A stretch of 64,000 nucleotides of DNA from Chloroflexota bacterium. GTDB taxonomy: Bacteria > Chloroflexota > Anaerolineae > Promineifilales > Promineifilaceae. A program made the position numbers and the translations under genes. The stretch is from NCBI GenBank assembly GCA_014584575.1, contig JACTMP010000082.1, positions 124,001 to 188,000 on the forward strand. The letters run 5' to 3'. Positions 41,674 to 50,883 of the stretch are shown one piece after another (positions within the stretch are counted from its first letter, which is position 1; every line of letters begins with the position of its first letter). The notes beneath the pieces were generated by a model. It saw nothing but the letters and a program-made list of their open reading frames with translations. It was not told the DNA's origin and ran no database searches.

Positions 41674-43334
41674 TGATGAGGGTATGGCAATGGCAGAGGT
41701 GGCGCTTGGGGCGGCGGCGAGGGCGTTTGGGTCGCCCGGCCTCGCCGTTTACCCTGCTGATATGGCTGGCGCTGCTTTCGTTGAGCTGCCGGCTGGTGGA
41801 GCAGTTTTCGGCCACAGGCAGCGGGATGCCGCCAGGTATTGACCGCACCGACGCGATCTTTTTTGACGGCGGGCAGCCGGTGACGCTGGACCCGGCCAAA
41901 ACACACGGCGGGCCAGATGGGGAATTGGGGCACATTTTCAGCGGGCTGGTGACGCTGGATCAGACGATGCAGGTGCAGCCAGAACTGGCGGCGGGCTGGG
42001 CGGTGAGCGAAGATGGGCTGACGTATACGTTTTACTTGCGGAAGAATGCACTGTTTCACGACGGCCGTGCCGTGACCGCCCACGATGTCATCTACTCCTG
42101 GGAACGCGCCGCCAATCCGGCGACCGGTTCAGACACCGCCCAAACCTACCTGGGCGACATTGCCGGTGTGCAGGAGATGCTGGATGGGCAGGCCGACCAT
42201 ATCAGCGGCCTGCGCGCCCTCGATGACCATACACTGGAAGTGCAACTGCGTGAGCCGGTGGTCTATTTCCTGCAAAAGCTGGCCTACCCCGTTGCCTTTG
42301 TGGTAGACAGGCACAATGTCAGCGACGCCAACTGGGAACATCGGCCCAACGGCGCCGGCCCGTATAAGCTGCAAACGTGGCAGGATGATGAGATCATGGT
42401 GCTGGAGCGATTTGAGCAATACTACCTGGCCCCGGCCCGCACCCGCCACATCGTCATCAACCTGGGGCCGGGCCTGTCGCTGTCGCGGTATGAGCAGGGG
42501 CAGATTGACCTGGTGGGCATTGGCGGGGCCAACCTGGAACGGGCGCGTGACCCCAATAGTCGCTTTTATGATGAATTGCACACGGCCGTTGCGCTCTGCA
42601 CCGCCACCATTGGCCTGAATAACCGTCTCCAGCCGTTTGACGATGCCCGTGTGCGCCAGGCGTTTAATCTGGCGCTGGATCGGGAACTGCTGATTGAAAC
42701 GTTTGCCGATGGCAACGCCATCCCGGCGGCAGGCGCCCTTCCGCCGGGTATGCCTGGTTACGTCTACAAACCAGAACGTGGCTACCCCTATGACCCGGAA
42801 CGGGCGCGGCAGCTATTGGCCGAAGCCGGTTACAGCGATAGGAGCCAGTTCCCGGCGCTCACGTACACCACCTCCGGGTATGGCAATGTGGGTGGGTATG
42901 ACACGGCCGTGATCACCATGTGGCAGGAGAATTTGGGCGTCACCATCACGCCGCAAATCATAGACCCATACCAATACTACGAGGAACTCTACGGCGGCAA
43001 TGTGGGTCACATTTTTGGCAGCGGCTGGTGCGCCGATTACCCCGACCCACAAAATTTCCTGGATATTCTCTACCACAGCGGTTCCCGGCAGAACATTGGT
43101 GGTTATCGGAATACGGCCGTAGATGGCCTGCTAGAGGCAGCGCGGACGGAGCGTGATATAAACCGGCGTATGGCGCTGTATGCCGACATTGAAGACGCTA
43201 TTGTGGCTGACGCGCCGGTCGTGTTTGTCAGCCATGGCCTCAGCGCCGTTTTGGTCAACCCGGAATTGCAGAATTATCTGCTGACGCCATTTGGGGTGCG
43301 GCAATGGCACCTGTTGGACGCGCGGCGTGATTGA
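41673..43334 (+). CDS. Peptide/nickel-type ABC solute-binding lipoprotein
   Basis: 553 residues of the SBP_bac_5 family. N-terminus: basic stretch, hydrophobic core and lipobox LLSLSC (about Cys39), so it should be lipid-anchored outside. Core motifs: TLDPAKTHGG, LVTLDQTMQVQPELAAGW and the family segment LFHDGRAVTAHDVIYSW, then FGSGWCADYPDPQNFLD near the C-terminus. It binds oligopeptides or similar solutes for an importer, but no permease or ATPase genes are adjacent, so it may use a distant transporter. Start 41673 or 41676 (ATGATG). Confidence 0.92.
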   Translation: MMRVWQWQRWRLGRRRGRLGRPASPFTLLIWLALLSLSCRLVEQFSATGSGMPPGIDRTDAIFFDGGQPVTLDPAKTHGGPDGELGHIFSGLVTLDQTMQVQPELAAGWAVSEDGLTYTFYLRKNALFHDGRAVTAHDVIYSWERAANPATGSDTAQTYLGDIAGVQEMLDGQADHISGLRALDDHTLEVQLREPVVYFLQKLAYPVAFVVDRHNVSDANWEHRPNGAGPYKLQTWQDDEIMVLERFEQYYLAPARTRHIVINLGPGLSLSRYEQGQIDLVGIGGANLERARDPNSRFYDELHTAVALCTATIGLNNRLQPFDDARVRQAFNLALDRELLIETFADGNAIPAAGALPPGMPGYVYKPERGYPYDPERARQLLAEAGYSDRSQFPALTYTTSGYGNVGGYDTAVITMWQENLGVTITPQIIDPYQYYEELYGGNVGHIFGSGWCADYPDPQNFLDILYHSGSRQNIGGYRNTAVDGLLEAARTERDINRRMALYADIEDAIVADAPVVFVSHGLSAVLVNPELQNYLLTPFGVRQWHLLDARRD

Positions 43335-43351
43335 TGTAAAACTAATTGTTA

Positions 43352-43385
43352 AGACCTCACTGGTTTTAGAAAACCTGCCAGGTCT
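43352..43385. repeat. REP h, divergent (CCTG type)
   Basis: AGACCTCACTGGTTTT/AAAACCTGCCAGGTCT, same size and loop as the others but with CTGG/CCAG in place of CTAAGGG. It reaches the start of the following reading frame. Confidence 0.8.
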
Positions 43386-43409
43386 ATGGGCCGAGGAACA
43401 TTTTTTGTT

Positions 43410-45371
43410 ATGCTGAATAAAAGATACAGTTTGTTTATGATGGTCATTTTGCTCTTATGGGGAGGGAAAACGGCCGTTTTTTCCACATACAGTGTTGAAC
43501 CTGAAGTACGTGCCATGGGGTCGGCAACGGCCGTAAACGGGGCAACGGCCGTCAGCGGGGCAACGGCCATAAGTGGCGAACGCATTAAATGGTACCCCCT
43601 CACCCTTGATTTTACCGGCCCTTTTGCCCACGAAACCGATAATAACCCCAACCCCTTTCTCGATTACCGGCTGCAAGTGACCTTCACCGGGCCACAAGGC
43701 CAGGTCTACCATGTGCCCGGTTTTTTTGCCGGGAACGGGCAGGGGCAGGGCAGCGGCTCTATCTGGCGCGTCATCTTTGCCCCAGACAGCGCCGGGAACT
43801 GGCACTATACGGCCGCTTTCCACGCCGGCCCTCACATCGCCATTGACCTGGACATGAACAACGGCGAACCCCACAGCTTTCATGGCGCCAGTGGTGTGGT
43901 GCAGATACATGACCCGGTTTGTCCGCCGCCGGGATTGCTGGCGCACGGCCGTTTGGAATACGTCCACAACCACTATCTCAAATTTGCCGACGGCGACTAT
44001 TGGATTAAGGGTGGCCTGGACAGCCCGGAAAACTTCCTGGCTTATGCCGGTTTTGACAACACCTTCAGCCAGGGCGGCATCTTGCCAGATTTTATCCACT
44101 ACTACGAGCCGCACATAGCCGACTGGCAGCCGGGCGACCCCTATTTTGTCAGCGAAGACACCGGCTATGACTCCAGAGGGATCATTGGCGCTTTGAACTA
44201 TATCTCCTCACAGGGCCTCAATTCCATCTACTTCCTGCCCATGAACCTGGGCGGCGATGGGCAAGATGTCTATCCCTTCATCGCCCCGGAAAACAGCCAT
44301 TACAACAAAACCCATTACGACATCAGCAAACTGCACCAATGGAATATGGTGCTGGCCCATGCTCAAAACAAAGGGATTGCCCTGCAAATGGTGTTGGCGG
44401 AAACAGAACTCCCCAACCGCACCTGGCTGGATGGCGGCGAACTGGGCGTCGAACGCAAGCTGTATTACCGTGAATTGATCGCCCGCTTTGGCTACTTGTT
44501 GGCAATCAAATGGAATTTGAGCGAGGAGAACGCTTACAGCGTCCATCACCTGCATCAGTTTGCCGCCTATATTCGGGCGCTGGACTGGAATAAACATCAA
44601 CTGGCCGTCCACACTCACCTGAATGATTTTTCTTATTACCTGGCGCTGTTGGGCGACCAAAAATTTACCAACACCTCCATTCAATACACCACAGACCTGG
44701 CCGAAAGCCTGGTGGAGTCCTGGCGCACGCAGTCCGCCCAAACCGGGCAACCCTGGGTGGTGGATATGGATGAAAATAGCTATGCCCTCACCAGCTCGAA
44801 TGAAGATAATTTGCGCATCCAACTGCTGTACCCCATCTACTTCAGCGGCGGGAATATCGAATGGTATCTGGGTTATTACCCTTTGCCATTGGGTGGGGAT
44901 GTCAATCTGGAGGATTTCCGGTATCGGAATAAAATGTGGCGGCACACCCGGTATGCCCGTGAATTTATGAGCGCGAACCTGCCTTTTTGGGAGATGGCGC
45001 CACAAGATTCTTTGCTGACGGGTGAGAACGTCAGCCGGGGCATTGGCCAGGTTTTTGCCAAACAGGGGGAAGTGTATGCCCTCTATTTGCCGACGGCCGA
45101 TGGTCACGGCCGTCTCAATTTATCCGGCTATCCTGGCGTTTTTACCCTGCGTTGGTTTAATCCCCGGCTTGGTCTGTTTATGGGCGAGCCGCGCCAGGTT
45201 GCGGGCGGCGGCCTGGTGGACATTGGCTCGCCGCCAACGGAAGTGAATGAAGACTGGGTGGTATTGGTGCAACAGGGGGCGGGACACGGCCGTTACCAGA
45301 CCACTGCTGGTGAAAATCTGACATTTCTACCGGTTGTTGTTCGCGCCTGCCCCGGCGGATTTATCCCTTAG
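43410..45371 (+). CDS. Secreted DUF5060/apiosidase-like glycosidase-related protein
   Basis: 653 residues. Signal peptide MLNKRYSLFMMVILLLWGGK. An N-terminal DUF5060-like domain (WYPLTLDFTGPFAHE...) is followed by a TIM-barrel-like region (KFADGDYWIKGGLDSPENFL, IYFLPMNLGGDGQDV, WNLSEENAYSV) of the type found in putative glycoside hydrolases with a collagen-binding-like C-terminal domain. It ends with LTFLPVVVRACPGG. The first codons hold an 18-bp tandem repeat carrying ACGGCCGT. ATG 43410 is preferred over 43386 because it gives the signal peptide; GAGGAA precedes it. It likely acts on polysaccharides outside the cell. Confidence 0.85.
   Translation: MLNKRYSLFMMVILLLWGGKTAVFSTYSVEPEVRAMGSATAVNGATAVSGATAISGERIKWYPLTLDFTGPFAHETDNNPNPFLDYRLQVTFTGPQGQVYHVPGFFAGNGQGQGSGSIWRVIFAPDSAGNWHYTAAFHAGPHIAIDLDMNNGEPHSFHGASGVVQIHDPVCPPPGLLAHGRLEYVHNHYLKFADGDYWIKGGLDSPENFLAYAGFDNTFSQGGILPDFIHYYEPHIADWQPGDPYFVSEDTGYDSRGIIGALNYISSQGLNSIYFLPMNLGGDGQDVYPFIAPENSHYNKTHYDISKLHQWNMVLAHAQNKGIALQMVLAETELPNRTWLDGGELGVERKLYYRELIARFGYLLAIKWNLSEENAYSVHHLHQFAAYIRALDWNKHQLAVHTHLNDFSYYLALLGDQKFTNTSIQYTTDLAESLVESWRTQSAQTGQPWVVDMDENSYALTSSNEDNLRIQLLYPIYFSGGNIEWYLGYYPLPLGGDVNLEDFRYRNKMWRHTRYAREFMSANLPFWEMAPQDSLLTGENVSRGIGQVFAKQGEVYALYLPTADGHGRLNLSGYPGVFTLRWFNPRLGLFMGEPRQVAGGGLVDIGSPPTEVNEDWVVLVQQGAGHGRYQTTAGENLTFLPVVVRACPGGFIP
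43517..43576. repeat. 18-bp tandem repeat containing ACGGCCGT
   Basis: Three units of GGGGCAACGGCCGTCAGC type, in frame, coding GATAVS-like repeats. The last unit has ACGGCCAT. Confidence 0.8.
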
Positions 45372-45385
45372 CAGCGGTACAAACA

Positions 45386-46411
45386 ATGAATTATCTACCC
45401 TTTTCTATCCTCCTCCTCTTGTCCGTCTGGCTGTTTGCGCCAGCCGCCCCCACCGGCGCCACACCCACCGGCGGCCATACGGTGTATCTGCCGCTGGTGC
45501 AGCGCCCGGAAGAGTTAACCCCTTCTGAAGAGTTTATCTTGCAAATCACCCCCACCGGCGGTCTGTTTAGCAGTACCTTTGAACCACACTCCTTTGTGCT
45601 GATCAACCCGGCCAGCAACAGCCAATCCGTCACCCACGTGACCATTGATTTAAGCACGGCGGCCTTTATGGATATGGTTTATGACCCGTATGGTGTTGCC
45701 GGCGATCTGGTGGCCAAAGACCTGACGGTAGACAGCAATGGTGGACTGGTTGGTTTTTTGGGACACACTTTTGCCGCGCCCCATCACGATGGGTATGATC
45801 GGCTTAATCTGGCATTTGCGCATTTTGATCCCGGTGAAACGTTCACTTTTTCGGTGGACGTGGACCCCACCAGTATTCGGGGTGTGCCCGCGCCAGGGCC
45901 ACACCAATCAGGCAGCGTCTCTGGGCTGGAACTGGTGGGGGCCACCGTTACCGTCACCTTTGCCGACGCCACCGTGCTGGGAGGGCAAACCTTCCGGCTG
46001 CCGAACAGCCTGGGCGGGTCACAGGCCATCGTGCGCAGCGACCTGCCGCCCGCGCCACAGGTGGAAGTGATGGGGGTTGTGGGGGACACGGCCGTTGTCA
46101 GCGACCCCCACCAGACCTTGCACATTCAAACCAACACCCGTGGCCTCGTGCGCGCCCTGGTCATCGAGGGTGGCCTCTTCACGGAAGGTGTACCCGGCGG
46201 CGGTTTTAATCTGGACCCATTTGAGGCCAATACCGCGCTGACGGCGCGTGAATATGAGCTTTTTGCCAACGGCAGCGCTATTCATCTGCCCGTGCAACTA
46301 AGCCGCTCCCACGCCAATGGCGGCCTGAACATCATCGTGGTGGTACAAGAGAACATATTTGGCTATAAAGGAGCCGTTACGTCTCCTATCATCCTGGAGC
46401 TACAAAACTAA
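45386..46411 (+). CDS. Secreted protein with YLPLV motif, unknown function
   Basis: 341 residues. Signal peptide MNYLPFSILLLLSVWLFAP. Right after it comes TVYLPLVQRPEE, then an all-beta region with VTHVTIDLSTAAFMD and FDPGETFTFSVDVDP segments reminiscent of adhesion or cell-surface domains. No catalytic motif recognised. It follows the glycosidase-like gene by 14 bases and precedes the sugar dehydrogenase gene by 27, so the three secreted genes form one block. Confidence 0.8.
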   Translation: MNYLPFSILLLLSVWLFAPAAPTGATPTGGHTVYLPLVQRPEELTPSEEFILQITPTGGLFSSTFEPHSFVLINPASNSQSVTHVTIDLSTAAFMDMVYDPYGVAGDLVAKDLTVDSNGGLVGFLGHTFAAPHHDGYDRLNLAFAHFDPGETFTFSVDVDPTSIRGVPAPGPHQSGSVSGLELVGATVTVTFADATVLGGQTFRLPNSLGGSQAIVRSDLPPAPQVEVMGVVGDTAVVSDPHQTLHIQTNTRGLVRALVIEGGLFTEGVPGGGFNLDPFEANTALTAREYELFANGSAIHLPVQLSRSHANGGLNIIVVVQENIFGYKGAVTSPIILELQN

Positions 46412-46438
46412 ACCAATTGTGAGAGTGCAAAACGAAAC

Positions 46439-47827
46439 ATGGCTGTATTCAAAAAACTCATCCTTCTCTTCTTGACCATCGCTGTCCTGGGCGCTGTTGT
46501 GGTTATGGCCCAAGATGATGTCGCCAGGGTGGCCCCCACCGGCAGCAATCCCCTCTATTTGCCCGTTATCACCATACCCTTTGGCGAAGCCCATATCTAT
46601 TTACCGGTGGTGACGTCGGCTTACCTGACGGCGCCGCCCATTTCCATTGTGCCCTTTTCCCCGCCCATCAATACAGACACCATCACGGACATAGCCTCCG
46701 CCGGTGATGAGCGGCTATTCGTGACGGCGCGTCAGGGGATCATCCACATCATCCAGCCAGATGGACAGCTCTTGCCCACGCCCTTCCTGGATATTTCCGA
46801 TGTAGTCACCATACAAAATTGGGAGCAGGGATTGTTAGGGCTGGTATTTCATCCCAACTATCCGGCAACGCCCTACTTTTTTGTCAGTTACACCCGCAAA
46901 TTCACCAACCAGATATACATTGAGCGTTTTACCGTCAGCCCGACAGACCCCAACGTCGCCAGCCGGGCTTCCCAGACCTTGATCATGCGCATTGACAAGA
47001 CAGAACTGCTCAGCCTGGTACACAATGGCGGCGACCTCAGCTTTGGCCCTGATGGGTATCTTTACATTGGCATTGGCGACGGCGGGCCAGACCCCCACTA
47101 TGGCAGCCCGGATGTCCATGATCCGGCCAATAACGGGCATCGCCTGGACACCCTCTTGGGCAAGATGTTGCGGATTGACGTCAACGGTACCGGGTTGCTG
47201 CCCCAAGACAACTGTAACAATGAGATCGTCAATTTCCACTACACCATCCCGCCCGACAACCCCTTCGCCGATGGCGCCGGCCCAAATTGCGACGAAATCT
47301 GGGCCAGGGGGCTGCGTAACCCGTGGCGGTTCAGTTTTGATCGCACCACCGGTCAACTGTTTATCGCCGATGTAGGGGAATGGGAACGGGAGGAAGTGAA
47401 TCTGGAGCCGGCCGGTTCGGCCGGGGGCCGGAATTATGGCTGGCGTTGTTGGGAAGGCACTTTTGACCAGCGCAATCCCCACCCGGAGATTGCCGGTGGC
47501 TGCCTGCCCCAGGCGCAATACACCTTCCCTATCTATGAGTATGATCAGTCTGGCGGTTGTTCTATTGTCGGCGGGTTTGTTTACAATGGCCGGATGTATG
47601 GCGCTTTGCGCGGCCATTATGTGTTTGGCGATTTCTGTAACGGGACGCTGAAGGTATTGAGCCGCAATCCGGAAAATGAGTGGTACAAGGCGCAAGAGGT
47701 GGGTGTTGGGGTGTTTATCAGCACGTTCGGTGAAGATGCGGTGGGCGAGTTGTATATGGGCACCTGGAATCCGGCCAACCAGGCGCGTGTTTACCGGGTG
47801 GTCGCCGGGAATTCGCCTAACCAATAG
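46439..47827 (+). CDS. Secreted PQQ-dependent glucose/sorbosone dehydrogenase-like protein
   Basis: 462 residues. Signal peptide (about 1-23) followed by two motif copies, LYLPVITIPF and IYLPVVTSAY. The rest is a GSDH-type propeller: TDIASAGDERLFVTARQGII, EQGLLGLVFHPNY, GGDLSFGPDGYLYIGIGDGG, and NPWRFSFDRTTGQLFIADVG. These enzymes oxidise sugars with PQQ at the cell surface; biosynthesis genes for PQQ are not in the window. The stop overlaps the convergent glycosyltransferase gene by 37 bases. Confidence 0.9.
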   Translation: MAVFKKLILLFLTIAVLGAVVVMAQDDVARVAPTGSNPLYLPVITIPFGEAHIYLPVVTSAYLTAPPISIVPFSPPINTDTITDIASAGDERLFVTARQGIIHIIQPDGQLLPTPFLDISDVVTIQNWEQGLLGLVFHPNYPATPYFFVSYTRKFTNQIYIERFTVSPTDPNVASRASQTLIMRIDKTELLSLVHNGGDLSFGPDGYLYIGIGDGGPDPHYGSPDVHDPANNGHRLDTLLGKMLRIDVNGTGLLPQDNCNNEIVNFHYTIPPDNPFADGAGPNCDEIWARGLRNPWRFSFDRTTGQLFIADVGEWEREEVNLEPAGSAGGRNYGWRCWEGTFDQRNPHPEIAGGCLPQAQYTFPIYEYDQSGGCSIVGGFVYNGRMYGALRGHYVFGDFCNGTLKVLSRNPENEWYKAQEVGVGVFISTFGEDAVGELYMGTWNPANQARVYRVVAGNSPNQ

Positions 47828-49905
47828 GCGTCGTGTGGCTGGCGTTGGCCGTTGACGTAGAGGGGCAGGCGACGGCCGTCGCCGGGATCATACAGGCCGA
47901 TGTGCAGTGGGTAACGGCCGTTTCCCTCTCCTTCTTCCGGCAGCCGCAATGTGTAGGTATCCGTAAACACCTCACCCGCCGCCCACAGGCGGGTGGGGTA
48001 AAAGCCCTGGCGGGGCAGGCCATCCGCCTGCGCCAGCGGCGGCGCGGTGGGGTCGCCCAGGTGGATGAACGTCGTAAAATCCCCTGCTGGTGGCCGGGTG
48101 ATGTGCCACTGTAGCTGAATCTCCAGCGCTCCGGTGTGGGTGAGTACCTGTGTCCCGGTCAGCCAGATGCCCTCTCCCCATTGCGCCAGCGGCGGCCCGG
48201 CCGCGGGCGGCCATTGGGCGGGTATCACCTTCAGGCGGCCAATTTCCACCGCCTCCCCCCCGTCCAAAATGGAAACAAACAGGCGAGTTTCGGTGGGGCT
48301 GGTCATGGTCGCGTCCAGATATACGGTCACGTGGTCTACCACAATCTGGTCATCCGGCCACAGGGTGGCCGGGAACAGCCCATTGCCGTGATAGGTGTGG
48401 CGGCTGCCCGCCAGCGCCAGGTCATGGCCCAAAACGGTGATGACTTCGGTGGGCGGCTGCTGGATGTGGCCCGTTTTGCGCCAGTATAGGGTCAGCGCCA
48501 ACGGTTCGCCGGGCACGGCCGTCGCCGGTAAAGGCGCCACCGCCACCAGTTCTAATGGCCCCCAGGTGGCCTGCATCGGGCGCGCTGTGGGCGGCAGTTC
48601 GGCGATGGTGATGAGCGGTGGCGGCGCATAAGCCGCCGGGATGACCACCAGCAGCGCATAACAGGAGGTGGCCAAGGCCAACACCCCGGCCAGCCAGCCA
48701 TACCGGAACTGGCTCAGCCCATAGGCCAGCGCCAGCGCGATGGGCAGCAGCGCCGGGAAGAGCAGCCGCCCCTGGTCCGCCGGGGTTTTTAACATGAATT
48801 GCAGCCAGCCCACGACCAGCAGCGCCACCCAGGCCGCCAGCGCGAGCACCAGTTCCCATCGGATCGGCGCTCTCTGGCGCACGGCCGTGAGCACACCCAC
48901 CAGCGCCAGCAACACCACACCGCCCCACAACCAGTAGACAAACAGCGGGGGCTGCACCGTCATCCAGCCAAAATAGGCAACCGCCGATTGGGCCGCCGTC
49001 ACCAATTCCGCCAACAGTCGTTGGCCGGTAAGTGACCGTTCGCCGCCCGCCAGTTCGATGAATACGCTGGTGGCGGTTGGGTCGCCATACAACATCCAGT
49101 TGCGCCAGAACCACCAGCCGGCCATCAAGAAGGCGGGCAACAGGGTGAACAAAACGAAGTCACGGGCGGCAGCGACACGGCCGTAAGCAGCCCCAGCCCG
49201 CCACCACCACCAGCCCGCCACCGCCGCCACCCACACCAGCAGCAGCAGCCCGGCCGTTTTGGCCAGCATGGCTGCCCCCAGGGTGACGCCCAACCAGAAC
49301 AGGCGCGGCCGGGTGACGCCACGCAGCCACAGCCGTAATACCTGCCAGATGGTGAAGGAACTGAGGAAAATGATCAGGCTGTCATTGCTGATGGCAGCGT
49401 GCAGAAAGTTGAATTGGGGCAAAAAGGCCACCAGCGCCAGCGCCAGCACGGCCCGTCCCGGCCGCGACGGCCACATCAGCCGCCCCGCCTGGTAAATGAC
49501 ACCCAGCGTCAGCCCACCCAGAAACATGGAAACGAGGCGGAGGGCGCGCACGGCCGTGTGACCGGTCTCGTTTGCATCGGGCACATACAAGTTGGGGTTG
49601 CCGGTTGTCTCGCCTAATTGGGCGTAGGGGTTAAGGCGCAGGGCAGGCGTTTCCTCCGGTTGCCGTATCAACAATGCCAGCAGCAGATAATAGAGCGGCG
49701 GCTGGGCCGCCTCTTGCCGCGCCAGATTATCACCGGCTATGGGTAAACGGCCGTAGGCGGCAATACTCTGCGCCGTATAAAAATGGTGGTTTTCGTCTGG
49801 CGCTTCAAACACCGGCGTCACCATCGCATAGCCGATAGTGAGCAGCCCATAGAGCAGCAAAATAACAGCCGCCAGATAGCCAGAACGGTCAAGGTGCAAT
49901 ATCAT
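47791..49905 (-). CDS. Membrane glycosyltransferase, PMT/ArnT-like (GT39/GT83)
   Basis: 704 residues with roughly 10-12 transmembrane helices in the first 440 residues. The first loop carries FEAPDENHHFYTAQSIA, with the Asp-Glu pair expected of lipid-phosphosugar-using enzymes, and AQPPLYYLLLALLI follows. The C-terminal 250 residues are extracytoplasmic and beta-rich. It probably transfers a sugar from a polyprenyl phosphate to surface glycans or proteins. ATG 49905 gives a clean N-terminus; 49926 would add seven residues. Convergent with the dehydrogenase gene. Confidence 0.88.
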   Translation of the reverse strand: MILHLDRSGYLAAVILLLYGLLTIGYAMVTPVFEAPDENHHFYTAQSIAAYGRLPIAGDNLARQEAAQPPLYYLLLALLIRQPEETPALRLNPYAQLGETTGNPNLYVPDANETGHTAVRALRLVSMFLGGLTLGVIYQAGRLMWPSRPGRAVLALALVAFLPQFNFLHAAISNDSLIIFLSSFTIWQVLRLWLRGVTRPRLFWLGVTLGAAMLAKTAGLLLLVWVAAVAGWWWWRAGAAYGRVAAARDFVLFTLLPAFLMAGWWFWRNWMLYGDPTATSVFIELAGGERSLTGQRLLAELVTAAQSAVAYFGWMTVQPPLFVYWLWGGVVLLALVGVLTAVRQRAPIRWELVLALAAWVALLVVGWLQFMLKTPADQGRLLFPALLPIALALAYGLSQFRYGWLAGVLALATSCYALLVVIPAAYAPPPLITIAELPPTARPMQATWGPLELVAVAPLPATAVPGEPLALTLYWRKTGHIQQPPTEVITVLGHDLALAGSRHTYHGNGLFPATLWPDDQIVVDHVTVYLDATMTSPTETRLFVSILDGGEAVEIGRLKVIPAQWPPAAGPPLAQWGEGIWLTGTQVLTHTGALEIQLQWHITRPPAGDFTTFIHLGDPTAPPLAQADGLPRQGFYPTRLWAAGEVFTDTYTLRLPEEGEGNGRYPLHIGLYDPGDGRRLPLYVNGQRQPHDAYWLGEFPATTR

Positions 49906-49929
49906 TTTGTGGCTATTTGCACACACAAT

Positions 49930-49961
49930 GACCTGGCAGGTTTTTCAAGCCTGCCAGGTCT
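49930..49961. repeat. REP i, divergent (TGGCAGG type)
   Basis: GACCTGGCAGGTTT / CCTGCCAGGTC arms; located in the divergent gap between the glycosyltransferase and the next gene. Confidence 0.8.
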
Positions 49962-49990
49962 GGGTAGTTACACATAAAGGACAATTCAAC

Positions 49991-50527
49991 ATGATCAAAA
50001 GAGTTTTATTACTGTTTTTCATTGCTATCGCCAGCCTGGGCATGGTGCAATATGTTTTTAGTTTGTCCACCGGCATTACAGGCTTTTCCGGCAAAAGCGG
50101 CGGCGCCGGTTGTAATACCTGTCATTATGGCGGCGTTACGCCGGAGGTGAGCATTACCGGCCCCCACATTGTGTCGCCGGGCGCTACCCACATCTACACC
50201 CTGACCATTTCCGGTGGTCAGGAAGTAGCCGGGGGGTTGAATGTGGCTGCTGCCGATGGCAATCTGTTCCCGTTCAGCGGCGATACCCAGCTTTTGAACA
50301 ATGAAATCACGCATACCGCGCCCAAAGCTGTGAATCAGGACGGGGCTGTGGTTTTTGCCTTTGCCTGGACCGCGCCAATTACCAGCGGGGTCGTGACCCT
50401 GTATGGCGCGGGGAATTCCGTCAATGGCAATGGCTCGTTCAGTGGCGACGCCGGCGCGCTGACCACCCTGTCGCTGGCGGTCATGGAGGTGAATGCACAA
50501 ATCTATTTGCCCCTGATCCAACGATAA
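49991..50527 (+). CDS. Small secreted heme-motif protein (choice-of-anchor V-like)
   Basis: 178 residues. Signal peptide about 1-22 (MIKRVLLLFFIAIASLGMVQ). GKSGGAGCNTCHYGG holds a CxxCH heme-attachment motif, followed by a Reelin-like beta domain (VSPGATHIYTLTISGGQEVAGGLNV), the layout called choice-of-anchor V. It ends NAQIYLPLIQR. Likely a surface protein, possibly a c-type cytochrome-like redox carrier; only one heme motif. AAAGGA precedes ATG 49991. Confidence 0.85.
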   Translation: MIKRVLLLFFIAIASLGMVQYVFSLSTGITGFSGKSGGAGCNTCHYGGVTPEVSITGPHIVSPGATHIYTLTISGGQEVAGGLNVAAADGNLFPFSGDTQLLNNEITHTAPKAVNQDGAVVFAFAWTAPITSGVVTLYGAGNSVNGNGSFSGDAGALTTLSLAVMEVNAQIYLPLIQR

Positions 50528-50705
50528 ACTTAACTATACTGGCAAAGGTCATAATCTGACATTTTTGTCACCTTGTCAGATGTCACCTTGTCACCTTGTC
50601 AGGTATACACCTGTCACCCGGTCACCAATGCTTCTCCGTGAGGAATGCGGAGTAAAGAACCTATTACATCGTAAAACAAGTTTTCTTAACTTTAACACTT
50701 TACAT
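50528..50705. other. Gene-free region with GTCACCTTGTCA words
   Basis: About 50562-50630 consists of tandem TGTCACCTTGTCA words with some reverse complements (GGTGAC-like), a low-complexity hairpin. The rest up to the next repeat shows no gene. Confidence 0.55.
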
Positions 50706-50813
50706 GTCATTCCGAGCGGAGTCTGCGGAGCGAGGAATCCCTCTCAAGTACAAATGGGAGGGATTCCTCCTCGAAGACTAGCCTGCCCTGAGGCATCGAA
50801 GGGTCGGAATGAC
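50706..50813. repeat. Palindromic element, GTCATTCCGAGCGGAG family, copy 2
   Basis: Starts GTCATTCCGAGCGGAGTC and ends with TCGGAATGAC; inner GAGGAATCCCTC/GAGGGATTCCTC. Longer than copy 1 because of extra bases before the right end. Confidence 0.85.
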
Positions 50814-50883
50814 ACGAGAAAGTTTAGATTATTTTGTTAACGGTGTACTATCTCCGCACGGTAAGTTATTTAAATTTCATTGC

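Noticed and set aside
46200-47900. Foreign origin of the sugar dehydrogenase gene from lack of ACGGCCGT
   Set aside because: trxB and parts of other core genes also lack the motif over 1-2 kb, so absence alone is not evidence of transfer; base composition there is ordinary.
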